A DNA stretch of 7,506 nt from Pseudomonadota bacterium (GCA_021780015.1 JAJXZN010000157.1:1-7506); one strand, 5' to 3'; shown: positions 1 through 6,688, counted from the first letter of the stretch. Numbers and translations are program-made. Notes: generated by a model not told the origin, from the letters alone.

Positions 1-128
1 ATGCAGCCTAAATAAGCGCAGCCGCGGCATGGTGCAATGACATCTATCAAGCCGCCGCGGCCGAGTTTCGGCGCCGATTTTAACGCTTCCTCCATGCCTC
101 CTTAGGCAGATAAGGCAGGGAGAACGTC

Positions 129-293
129 ATGAGCCTCATACGGCGACTCATAACGGATGAACGGGCGGCCACGTCGATCGAATATGCTCTGGTTGCGAGT
201 TTGATCTCGATCGCGATCATCGCCGGGGCGCGCGCCGTCGGCACTGCGCTGCAGGCCAAATTTTTCGGCCCAATCGCCTCGAACCTGACCTAG
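129..293 (+). CDS. Flp/Fap-type pilin subunit (class IVb prepilin)
   Basis: A 54-residue protein with the layout of Flp pilins: a short basic, polar leader (residues 1-13, with three Arg), then Ala14-Thr-Ser-Ile-Glu18-Tyr19, then a hydrophobic helix (about 20-40) and a short tail. In this family a prepilin peptidase cuts before the hydrophobic stretch; Glu at +5 and Tyr at +6 are the hallmark pair, here Glu18-Tyr19, so mature pilin would start at Ala14. Residue -1 is Ala13 where Gly is usual. The mature subunit would sit in the inner membrane and be assembled by a Tad system into adhesive pili. AGGGAG at 117-122 lies 6 nt before the ATG and fixes the start. No other tad/cpa gene is within view. 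The gene is short but motif, length and ribosome site agree. Confidence 0.85.
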   Translation: MSLIRRLITDERAATSIEYALVASLISIAIIAGARAVGTALQAKFFGPIASNLT

Positions 294-405
294 AGGCGGG
301 ATGCGAAAAAGTGTGAGCCGTTTTTCGCGAAAAACCCCGCTCTAAACTACGCGAATCGATCACGTTTATGATTTCGGGTCGGTTCGATCCGAAATCATTG
401 TGATC
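294..405 (+). repeat. Composite palindromic intergenic element, copy 1
   Basis: The element starts right after the pilin stop codon and has two structured halves. In the first, GCGGG (296-300) can pair with CCCGC (336-340), enclosing GCGAAAAA (303-310) paired to TTTTTCGC (321-328); a second GCGAAAAA (327-334) offers an alternative partner, making GTTTTTCGCGAAAAAC (320-335) a perfect palindrome. In the second, a 14-bp stem with one G-T wobble joins 368-381 to 385-398 over a 3-nt loop, flanked by GATCAC (358-363) and GTGATC (400-405). From memory, similar intergenic palindromes are scattered in Hyphomicrobiales genomes; this was not checked. It lies between convergent genes, so its hairpins could also end or protect both transcripts. 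No coding potential is evident. Confidence 0.6.
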
Positions 406-412
406 GCGCGAC

Positions 413-444
413 GCGCTCCCGCGATATTCTTTTCACGGGAACGC
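413..444. other. Imperfect inverted repeat downstream of the DUF937 gene
   Basis: Positions 413-421 (GCGCTCCCG) and 436-444 (CGGGAACGC) pair over 9 positions with one C-A mismatch and a 14-nt loop. It lies 14 nt beyond the stop codon of the - strand DUF937 gene, so it could act as a 3' hairpin. There is no U-run after the stem on the - strand, so it is not a standard intrinsic terminator. Confidence 0.3.
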
Positions 445-458
445 ATCGGTGCCGGCCG

Positions 459-1184
459 TCAGCGGTTGCCGCCGAGGATTTTGCCGATTTCGTCCTGCAG
501 GCTGGACTGGGTGACGTTTGGCGGCAAATTGCCGGTTTGGAACATAGTGGTCAGCGAGTTGAGCGCCGAGCCAAGTGAGGCATTGCCGGCGGTATTGCCG
601 CCGGGCGCGCCGCCGCCGCCAAGCAGGCTGCCGAGCAAATTGGTCAGCATGCCCATGAGCCCGCCGGAGGAGCCTGCCGAACCTGCCGAGCCCCCGAGCA
701 CGGAGCCGAGATTGCCCTGTTCCGCGGCCGTGGCGAGCTGTCCGAGCATGCCGCCAAGGCCTTGATTGTGCAACGAAGTCGCGAGGCCGCCGATGGCGAT
801 CGAGGCGACGACCGGCAGCATCTGCATGAGGATATCCGGGCGGATGCCGGTGACGGCCGAGGCTTGCTGGGCGATCTGCTGAAGCACGTGATTGGAGCCG
901 AGGATCTGCGAGAGCGTGTCGCTGCTCTTCTGCGTCGCGGCAGGCGATTGCGCGACGTTCGGATCGTTGAACGAGGCTTGATGCGTGCTGTCGGTGACCG
1001 CCGAGATGACGGAACCGAGCGTACCGGGATTGGTCGCAGCCTTGGTCAGTCCGGCCGAAAGCGCCGGGATCAGGGCTTGAACGGCAGCCTGCGCCTGTTC
1101 GGGCGAAAGGCCGAACCGCTCGGCAATATTATTGATGGCCTGGCCGCCTTGGGCGCTTTGCAGAATATCGTTGAGATTGAACAT
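459..1184 (-). CDS. DUF937 domain protein (YidB-like), function unknown
   Basis: A 241-residue protein whose first ~45 residues (FNLNDILQSAQGGQAI..., then GLSPEQAQAAVQAL ending in P40) fit DUF937, a bacterial family without established function. Residues about 94-134 look like a second degenerate copy of the same helical unit: ILGSNHVLQQIAQQ, Gly113-Ile-Arg-Pro116-Asp, then Leu123-Pro124. Residues 140-205 are rich in Gly, Ser and Leu (including GSAGSAGSSGG), probably flexible, and the tail ends DEIGKILGGNR. There is no signal peptide and no convincing membrane helix, so it is probably cytoplasmic. The ATG at 1184 is set by AGGAGG 7 nt upstream. It follows the MCE operon on the same strand, but a 247-nt gap with a hairpin suggests separate transcription. 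No function is assigned. Confidence 0.85.
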   Translation of the reverse strand: MFNLNDILQSAQGGQAINNIAERFGLSPEQAQAAVQALIPALSAGLTKAATNPGTLGSVISAVTDSTHQASFNDPNVAQSPAATQKSSDTLSQILGSNHVLQQIAQQASAVTGIRPDILMQMLPVVASIAIGGLATSLHNQGLGGMLGQLATAAEQGNLGSVLGGSAGSAGSSGGLMGMLTNLLGSLLGGGGAPGGNTAGNASLGSALNSLTTMFQTGNLPPNVTQSSLQDEIGKILGGNR

Positions 1185-1191
1185 GCATGAA

Positions 1192-1197
1192 CCTCCT
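1192..1197 (-). promoter_or_regulatory. Strong ribosome binding site of the DUF937 gene
   Basis: The - strand reads AGGAGG, then TTCATGC, then ATG. A second ATG overlaps 4 nt upstream (1188-1186) in another frame. The 7-nt spacing and the conserved N-terminus favour the ATG at 1184. This is the best Shine-Dalgarno match on the - strand of the window. Confidence 0.8.
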
Positions 1198-1393
1198 CGC
1201 CGGCCGATTCTGTCGCGGTCACACCGGCCCCATCACGCGCAGCGATCCTACGTGGTCGAGCGGAAATTGGCGAGAGACGACCGTGCCTCGCGATTGCCGC
1301 GCCGCACACCGTTGCGTGACGAGCCCGTATCAACGACTTATGACATTGATCTTACGGTAATTTCGAGACATGACGATCGGCAGGAAGAGAATT

Positions 1394-1428
1394 GGCAGGC
1401 GCAAAAGCCCCGCTCCCTTTTCGCTGCC
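1394..1428 (-). terminator. Hairpin just after the MCE gene, candidate terminator
   Basis: On the - strand, three nt after the MCE stop codon, GGCAG pairs with CTGCC at the base (1428-1424 with 1398-1394), followed by CG pairs and AAAAG with CTTTT, around a 9-nt G-rich loop. That is about 12 bp with two single-base bulges. The sequence that follows, AATTCTCTTCC, is only moderately U-rich, so intrinsic termination is uncertain. An mRNA 3' end-stabilising role is the alternative. Its position supports ending the transporter transcript before the DUF937 gene. Confidence 0.45.
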
Positions 1429-1431
1429 GCT

Positions 1432-2484
1432 CTAGTGAGCCTTCTTGCCGAAGATGAATTGCTGCGGATTGTCCTCGACCGATTTGATCGCCTGGTCGAG
1501 GTCCTGCAGCGTCTTGCGGCCATCAACCGCGAGCGCCTCATACTGGCGCAGTCCTGCGCCGGTAAAGTGATTGAGGTTGGCGGTGAGCTCTCGGGTGCGC
1601 TCGTCGAGATGATCGGCGAGCGTATGGATCGATTTCGCCGCTTCGGCGATCTCCTCGAAAGCGCCCTTCGAGTCCGTCGTCTTGAGGAAGCCGTTGAGGC
1701 TCGTCAGCACGGTCTGGACCTGATCGGCATCCTTGTTGAGCTTGCCGGAAAGCTCCGAAAGATCCTTGATCGTCGACTTCACTTGGCCCGGATCGACGGC
1801 CTTTACGACACGGTCGGTATCGTCGGCGAGCGTCGAGAGTTTCGTCGAAAGCGGCCCGATCTGCTTGCCGACATCCGTCATCGCCGCGAGGAATTGCTTC
1901 ACCCCGCCTGAGTTCGCGGCGAGTGCATCGGAGAATTTCTCGACATTCTTGACTGAGGCGTTAAGCGGCGCCGCATTGTCGTCGAGCAGCTTGTTCGCCT
2001 TGCTCAAAAGGTCCGAGGCTTGCCCGGTGATAGCGCGCGCGGCCTGCAGCATGTCCTGAAAACCGCCGTGCTCGGCCATGATCACCGGCGGCCCGCCACC
2101 GGCCGGCTTGGGCAGCGGCGGCGCGTCAATGTCGCCGCCGGCGAGCGCGATGGATTGCACGCCGGTAAAGCCGCTCGATTCGAGTTGCGCCTTGGTGTCC
2201 GCCCGCACCGGCACCCGGGCATCGACATTGATCAGCGCATAGACATGCTCCGGGTCCTGCGGCAACAGATTGATCTCGGTCACCTCGCCGACGCGCACGC
2301 CGTTGAAGAGCACGAAGCTGCCGCGGCCAAGTCCGGAGATCGAGCCGGTGAAGATCACCTTATAAGTGTGCGTGCCCGCCGGCCGGCTGCCGCCGCCCGA
2401 GAGCCAATAGACCGAGAAAAAGCCGACCGCGACGACGGCCAGAGCGAAGGCCCCGATCAGCGCATAATGGGCTCGTGTCTCCAT
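1432..2484 (-). CDS. MCE/MlaD family substrate-binding protein of lipid ABC transporter
   Basis: A 350-residue protein with one N-terminal membrane helix (about 8-28) and then an MCE domain (about 38-118), recognised by VIFTGSISGLGRGSFVLFNG, VRVGEV and the closing GFTGVQSIAL. A long helical region follows (about 140-335) with heptad-like leucines, then NPQQFIFGKK (339-348), a tail resembling that of other long proteobacterial MCE proteins. Known MlaD proteins form hexameric rings anchored in the inner membrane and pass phospholipids between transporter and periplasmic carrier. E. coli MlaD is about 183 residues; the extra helical C-terminus here could form a channel or tube as in other MCE proteins, which is inference. 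There is no lipobox cysteine. The ATG at 2484 has AGAGGA just upstream. The gene follows the ATPase after a 111-nt spacer holding a structured repeat. Confidence 0.93.
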   Translation of the reverse strand: METRAHYALIGAFALAVVAVGFFSVYWLSGGGSRPAGTHTYKVIFTGSISGLGRGSFVLFNGVRVGEVTEINLLPQDPEHVYALINVDARVPVRADTKAQLESSGFTGVQSIALAGGDIDAPPLPKPAGGGPPVIMAEHGGFQDMLQAARAITGQASDLLSKANKLLDDNAAPLNASVKNVEKFSDALAANSGGVKQFLAAMTDVGKQIGPLSTKLSTLADDTDRVVKAVDPGQVKSTIKDLSELSGKLNKDADQVQTVLTSLNGFLKTTDSKGAFEEIAEAAKSIHTLADHLDERTRELTANLNHFTGAGLRQYEALAVDGRKTLQDLDQAIKSVEDNPQQFIFGKKAH

Positions 2485-2552
2485 AAGTCCTCTTTTCGAG
2501 CGGTGGATGTTCGCAGGGAACCGTCACACGCTCTGCTGTCTTTTAACCGCCT

Positions 2553-2590
2553 CGGATTTTCCCGGAAACCGCTTCGCACGTTCCGGTCCG
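2553..2590 (-). repeat. Structured intergenic element, copy 2 (in operon spacer)
   Basis: Read on the - strand: CGGA, CCGGAA, a 13-nt loop (cgtgcgaagcggt), TTCCGG, GAAAA, TCCG. CCGGAA (2586-2581) pairs with TTCCGG (2567-2562), and the outer CGGA (2590-2587) pairs with TCCG (2556-2553). TTTCC and GGAAA (2568-2558) form a competing mini-palindrome. The order of parts matches copy 1 at 296-340, including the GTGNGA-GC-G loop pattern and the unpaired GAAAA on the 3' side, while the stem bases differ. It sits in the transcribed spacer between the ATPase and MCE genes, so it would be present in the mRNA. It is a candidate member of a dispersed repeat family. Confidence 0.5.
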
Positions 2591-2595
2591 ATGCT

Positions 2596-3429
2596 TCATC
2601 GCGCCGGCGGGGCGCGCAATTGTGGCCGCGCCGCTGCGTCGGCCTGACGGGCGCGCTTGCCGTGGAAATAATTACGCAGCCACGGATGGTCCGAGGCGAG
2701 CATCGTACTGATCGGTCCCGCAGCGATCACCTTCCCGTCGGCCAGAGCGGCGACACGATCGCAGGCGGCATAAAGGCTATCGAGGTCGTGGGTCACCATA
2801 AAGACCGTGAGGCCCAGCGTCTTTTGCAGCGTGGCGATCAGTTCGTCGAATTCGGCGGCGCCGATCGGGTCGAGACCCGAGGTCGGCTCATCGAGGAAGA
2901 CAAGCTCCGGATCGAGCGCCAAAGCCCGCGCGAGCGCCGCGCGCTTGATCATACCGCCCGACAATTCCGCCGGATATTTTTCGGCCGCGTCGGGTTGTAG
3001 GCCGACGAGTTCGATCTTTAGCATGGCGAGTTCGTCGGCGAGCCGGCCGGTGAGCCGCAAATGTTCGCGCAACGGCACTTGCACATTCTGCTTCACGGTG
3101 AGGCCGGAGAAGAGGGCGCCCATCTGGAACATCACGCCGAAGCGGCGTTCGAGCCTTTTGCGCGCCATGAAATCGAGCGCATCGAGATCGGCGCCGAAAA
3201 CCTCGATCGTGCCGCGCTGCTTGGCATTGAGGCCGAGAATCGTGCGGGTCAGCACCGATTTGCCCATGCCCGAGCCGCCGACGAAGCCCATCACTTCGCC
3301 CTTGCGCACGTCGAGATTAAGACCGTCGAGGATCACCTTCTCGCCGAAGGCGACAGTCAGATCGCGGACTTTGATCGCGAGCGGCGCTGCGTCTTCTCTC
3401 TGCGGATCGTGAAGCGGTCCGTTGTTCAT
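2596..3429 (-). CDS. MlaF-type ABC transporter ATPase
   Basis: A 277-residue nucleotide-binding subunit with all the ABC motifs: Walker A GGSGMGKS (51-58), Q-loop Gln102 in VMFQMGALF, signature LSGGM (156-160), Walker B VFLDEP (177-182) with Glu181, D-loop SGLD (184-187) and His214 in VTHDLD. FQMGALFSGLTVKQNV and LSGGMIKRAALARAL are typical of the MlaF/Ttg2A group. It should bind the cytoplasmic side of the permease encoded just upstream and drive lipid movement with ATP. About 17 residues precede the core, and the C-terminal tail after about residue 245 is Arg/Ala/Pro-rich. The start lies 3 nt after the permease stop (TGA-GCG-ATG) with only a weak Shine-Dalgarno, so translational coupling is likely. 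Gene order and motifs make the assignment firm. Confidence 0.95.
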   Translation of the reverse strand: MNNGPLHDPQREDAAPLAIKVRDLTVAFGEKVILDGLNLDVRKGEVMGFVGGSGMGKSVLTRTILGLNAKQRGTIEVFGADLDALDFMARKRLERRFGVMFQMGALFSGLTVKQNVQVPLREHLRLTGRLADELAMLKIELVGLQPDAAEKYPAELSGGMIKRAALARALALDPELVFLDEPTSGLDPIGAAEFDELIATLQKTLGLTVFMVTHDLDSLYAACDRVAALADGKVIAAGPISTMLASDHPWLRNYFHGKRARQADAAARPQLRAPPAR

Positions 3430-3432
3430 CGC

Positions 3433-4566
3433 TCAGAACCGGATCGAGCTGAAAAAGATGGAGAAGAATCCATCGACGACGATCACCATGAAGATCGATT
3501 TGACCACCGACGCCGTCACCTGGCGGCCGAGCGATTCCGCCGAGCCCTGCACATTGAAACCTTCCGTGGCGGCGATGAGCCCGATGACCAGCGCCATGAA
3601 CGGCGCCTTGATGATGCCGACCCAGAAATCGCTTGTATCGACCGCATTTTGCAAATGGGTCAGGAAATTCTCCGGGGTGATTCCGCCATAGCCCCACGCA
3701 ACCAGCATGCCACCGAAAAGCGCCGCCGTATTGGCGGCGATGGTGAGCGCCGGCAGCGCCAGGACCAAAGCGATCAGCCGCGGCACGACCAGCACTTCGA
3801 TCGGCTGCAGGCCCATCACATGCAGCGCGTCGATCTCCTCGCGCATTTTCATGGCGCCGATTTCGGCCGTGATGGCCGAGCCCGAGCGTCCGGCGATCAT
3901 GATCGAGGTGAGCAGCACGCCCAATTCGCGCATCGTCAGCATGCCAACGAGGTCGATGGCATAGGTCGGCGCGCCGAAGCGCTGCAGCAGATAGATGCCG
4001 CGTTGGGCAACGATGCCGCCGACGAGAAAATTGATGAGCGCGATGATCGGCAGGCTGCGAAAGGCGAAATTCTCAAAATGGACGATGACCGATGTGATGC
4101 GAAAGCGCGAGGGCGTGAGCAGGGTCCGGCCGAGCGTCGCCACCACCTCGCCGAGAAAGGACGTGGCATTGAAGAGATCGCGCCCCGTGGTGACGAGGCT
4201 CTCACCGACATCGGCGGCAATTTCGAAGCCCAAATTCTTGCGCGGCGGTGGCAGATCCGGAAAGGTCCGGTAGCGGGCCTCCGACAGGAGAATCTGGAAT
4301 TCCGGCCGCACTCGTTCGAGTCGCGTGGCAATGCCGCGGCCGTTCAGATCCTGCCGAGTCCGGTCGATCAGAAAGGCGCCCGACGTGTCGAGCCGCTCGA
4401 TGTCGCCGAGGTCGAAAACGGCTTGCGCCGCACCGCGGGCTTCCGCGATCAACATCTCGACACGCTCCTGCAGCGCCCGCGCGGCATCGACCGTCCAGCT
4501 TCCGGCGAAGCGGAAGTGCAGGGCGTCGTCGGTCCGTGCGCTTGAAAAATCCGGAATTTGCGGCAT
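3433..4566 (-). CDS. MlaE-family ABC permease with N-terminal STAS (MlaB-like) domain
   Basis: A 377-residue protein in two parts. Residues about 10-100 look like a STAS domain: a strand-helix pattern with FDLGDIERLDTSGAFLI (51-67), matching the D-T/S-S/A-G phosphorylation-site loop at Asp60-Thr61-Ser62-Gly63. Residues about 120-377 are an MlaE permease, marked by AGRSGSAITAEIGAMKMREE and IDALHVMGLQP (225-255) and several membrane helices (about 172-189, 205-224, 260-290, 316-333, 349-371). In E. coli the STAS protein MlaB is a separate subunit that stabilises MlaF; here it is covalently joined to the permease, a known arrangement in this family. The first ATG is at 4566; an in-frame stop occurs shortly upstream, so little extension is possible. 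The Shine-Dalgarno is weak. It starts 71 nt after trmFO. Confidence 0.95.
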   Translation of the reverse strand: MPQIPDFSSARTDDALHFRFAGSWTVDAARALQERVEMLIAEARGAAQAVFDLGDIERLDTSGAFLIDRTRQDLNGRGIATRLERVRPEFQILLSEARYRTFPDLPPPRKNLGFEIAADVGESLVTTGRDLFNATSFLGEVVATLGRTLLTPSRFRITSVIVHFENFAFRSLPIIALINFLVGGIVAQRGIYLLQRFGAPTYAIDLVGMLTMRELGVLLTSIMIAGRSGSAITAEIGAMKMREEIDALHVMGLQPIEVLVVPRLIALVLALPALTIAANTAALFGGMLVAWGYGGITPENFLTHLQNAVDTSDFWVGIIKAPFMALVIGLIAATEGFNVQGSAESLGRQVTASVVKSIFMVIVVDGFFSIFFSSIRF

Positions 4567-4637
4567 CGGCCCAATGTGCCGGAGGCTAAGCTGATGTGCG
4601 CCCGTTTAGCCGCGACTCACGGCAAAGTCGAGGCAAT

Positions 4638-6044
4638 CTATTCCGCAGCGCTGCGCGCCGCGGCGCCGATCCATTGATCGAGATCGGCGGCGGCACGGGC
4701 GCTCAAGGCGCATTTCTTTGCCGCCGCCTTGTCCGGCCCGCGCAAACGTTTGCCGTCTTCGGCTTTCGGTGCGCTGGTGAGCGGCGGGAACAGGCCGAAA
4801 TTGACGTTCATCGGCTGGAACGACGACCGGCCCGCGTCGATCACGGCGATGTGACCTCCGGTGATGTGATTGACGAGCGCGCCGAGCGCCGTGGTCGGCG
4901 GCGGCGGATCAAGCGGCAGCCCCAAGCGCTCGGCGGCCGCCAAGCGGCCGGCGAGCAGGCCGATCGCGGCGCTTTCGACATAGCCCTCGCAGCCGGTGAT
5001 CTGGCCGGCGAAACGCAGCCGCGGGTCGGCCTTGAGGCGCAGCCGGGCGTCGAGCACTTTCGGCGCATTGAGATAGGCGTTGCGGTGCAGGCCGCCGAGC
5101 CGGACGAAATTCGCGCCTTCGAGGCCCGGGATCGTGCGGAAGAGTGCGACTTGCGCCGCATGTTTCAGCTTGGTCTGGAAGCCGACCATATTGAACAACG
5201 TGCCGAGCCGGTTGTCTTGGCGCAATTGCACGACGGCATAAGGCTTTCTGTCCGGCCCATGCGGATTGGTGAGACCGAAGGGTTTCATCGGCCCGTGCCG
5301 CAATGTCTCGCGGCCGCGCTCGGCCATCACCTCGATCGGCAGGCAGCCGTCGAAATAGGGCGTGCCTTCGAACTCTTTGAACGCGATTGTCTCGCCGGCG
5401 ATGAGCCCGTCGATGAACGCCTCGTACTGCTCGCGCGAGAGCGGGCAATTGATGTAATCGGCGCCGTCGCCTTCCGGGCCGACGCGATCATAGCGCGATT
5501 GGAACCAGGCTTTGCTCATGTCGATCGTCTCGCGTTCGACGATCGGCGCGATCGCGTCGAAAAAGGCAAGGTCCGCCTCGCCGGTCAAAGCGCGAATCGC
5601 TTCGGCGAGCGCCGGCGATGTCAGCGGCCCGGTGGCGATGATCACCTGATCCCAATCGGACGGCGGCAGACCGTTGACCTCGTTGCGGACGATCGAGACC
5701 TGCGGACAGGCGGTGAGCGCTGCGGTGACATGCTGCGCAAAGCTTTCGCGATCGACGGCCAGCGCGCCGCCCGCCGGCACCTTGTGCGCATCGGCAGCGG
5801 CGAGGATCAGCGAATCGAGCCGCCGCATCTCGCGGTGCAGAATGCCGATGGCGCTCGTTTGCGGATCGTCGGCGCGAAACGAATTCGAGCAGACGAGTTC
5901 GGCGAAATCGCCGGTCTGATGCGCCGGGGTCGTGCGCACCGGCCGCATCTCGTGCAGCACGACCGGCAGGCCGAGCCGAGCCATCTGCCAGGCGGCCTCG
6001 GAGCCCGCCAGACCTGCGCCAATGATGTGGACCGGCCGGGTCAC
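4638..6044 (-). CDS. trmFO: TrmFO, folate-dependent tRNA (uracil-54-C5)-methyltransferase
   Basis: A 468-residue FAD enzyme that uses methylenetetrahydrofolate and NAD(P)H to methylate U54 of the tRNA T-loop. The N-terminal dinucleotide fold shows [11 protein letters not shown] (9-19). The two cysteines important in characterised TrmFO are present: Cys52 in ELVCSNSF and Cys234 in [21 protein letters not shown] and, near the C-terminus, [14 protein letters not shown] are further family signatures. The start is taken as GTG at 6044, just before the conserved [10 protein letters not shown]; it overlaps the LOG stop by 4 nt (GTGA), suggesting translational coupling. The frame stays open upstream to 6614, but that stretch lies over LOG in another frame and has no family resemblance. 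Length is normal and no key residue is missing. Confidence 0.97.
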   Translation of the reverse strand: MTRPVHIIGAGLAGSEAAWQMARLGLPVVLHEMRPVRTTPAHQTGDFAELVCSNSFRADDPQTSAIGILHREMRRLDSLILAAADAHKVPAGGALAVDRESFAQHVTAALTACPQVSIVRNEVNGLPPSDWDQVIIATGPLTSPALAEAIRALTGEADLAFFDAIAPIVERETIDMSKAWFQSRYDRVGPEGDGADYINCPLSREQYEAFIDGLIAGETIAFKEFEGTPYFDGCLPIEVMAERGRETLRHGPMKPFGLTNPHGPDRKPYAVVQLRQDNRLGTLFNMVGFQTKLKHAAQVALFRTIPGLEGANFVRLGGLHRNAYLNAPKVLDARLRLKADPRLRFAGQITGCEGYVESAAIGLLAGRLAAAERLGLPLDPPPPTTALGALVNHITGGHIAVIDAGRSSFQPMNVNFGLFPPLTSAPKAEDGKRLRGPDKAAAKKCALSARAAADLDQWIGAAARSAAE

Positions 6045-6688
6045 AGCCGTGGATCGATCTCGGTTTTCTCGCGGCCGAGCAGGGCGGTGCGTTCCGCTGC
6101 CGTCTCGAGCATCGGCAGAATGTCGTCGACCGCTTCGGCCACGAGATAGCGCACTTCGAAATTCGGCTGAATGAAGCGGCGCTCGCGCATATGCGCAAAA
6201 AGATCGAGCAAGGGCCGCCAGAAGCCGCCGATGTCGGCGAGGAGCACCGGCTTGGTATGCCGCCCGAGCTGAACCCAGGTCAATTGCTCGACCAGTTCCT
6301 CGAGCGTGCCAATGCCGCCGGGCAAAGCGACGAAAGCGTCGGCCTTTTCGAACATCAGCCGCTTGCGGGTGTGCATGTCCGGCACGACGATCATGTTTTG
6401 CGCGGCTTCGAGCACCACTTCGCGCTCGGACAGAAATTGCGGGATGATCCCGGTGACGAAGCCGCCCCCGGACAGGACCGAGCGGGCGAGTGCGCCCATG
6501 AGGCCGGTATTGCCGCCGCCGTAGACGAGGCCGATCCCCGCCGCGGCGAGGACGCGGCCGAAGGCGGCCGCGGCTTCGGCATAGGCGGGCGCCGCGCCTT
6601 GTGCGGAGCCGCAATAGACACAGACATTGCGGATCACGCCTGCATTCGCCGCGCGTCGGGGCGAATCTTGCAAGTTGGTTTTGGTCAT
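6041..6688 (-). CDS. LOG family protein (nucleoside 5'-monophosphate phosphoribohydrolase, TIGR00730 type)
   Basis: A 215-residue Rossmann-fold enzyme. [11 protein letters not shown] (21-31) opens the fold, GGGNTGLMG (57-65) follows, and MHTRKR (105-110) and PGGIGTLEE (123-131) form the LOG active site, with Arg108, Lys109 and Glu130 or Glu131 expected in catalysis. LOG proteins release the base from N6-modified adenosine monophosphates (cytokinin activation) or AMP; many bacterial members carry out general nucleotide hydrolysis, so cytokinin production is not implied. The start at ATG 6688 gives 17 residues before the conserved core; a TTG at 6778 would add 30 residues with no family match, and GTG at codon 18 is a shorter option. 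A CCCCG-CGGGG hairpin lies in the leader. It is the likely first gene of the - strand run. Confidence 0.95.
   Translation of the reverse strand: MTKTNLQDSPRRAANAGVIRNVCVYCGSAQGAAPAYAEAAAAFGRVLAAAGIGLVYGGGNTGLMGALARSVLSGGGFVTGIIPQFLSEREVVLEAAQNMIVVPDMHTRKRLMFEKADAFVALPGGIGTLEELVEQLTWVQLGRHTKPVLLADIGGFWRPLLDLFAHMRERRFIQPNFEVRYLVAEAVDDILPMLETAAERTALLGREKTEIDPRL

Noticed and set aside
21..61. GCCGCGGC repeated at 21-28 and 54-61 upstream of the pilin
   Set aside because: The 33-bp spacing is suggestive of an operator, but CCGCGG occurs often in this GC-rich window, including inside genes.
78..85. TTTTAACG as a CtrA half-site for pilin control
   Set aside because: The second TTAA half with 7-nt spacing is absent.
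1335..1378. AT-rich patch as promoter of the DUF937 gene
   Set aside because: It is a plausible place, but no -35/-10 pair with acceptable match and spacing could be identified.
3061..4545. Long + strand open frame (494 codons) over the ATPase and permease genes
   Set aside because: It is antisense to two firm genes, rich in Asp, His, Arg and Glu without a fold-like pattern, and typical of spurious frames opposite GC-rich codons.
4596..6149. Long + strand open frame (517 codons) opposite trmFO
   Set aside because: Arg/Asp/Gly-rich antisense frame with no recognisable domain; trmFO motifs on the other strand are unambiguous.
6045..6614. Possible 190-residue N-terminal extension or fusion of TrmFO
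   Set aside because: The stretch overlies the LOG gene in another frame and is Arg/Ala-rich without domain features; GTG at 6044 gives normal TrmFO length.
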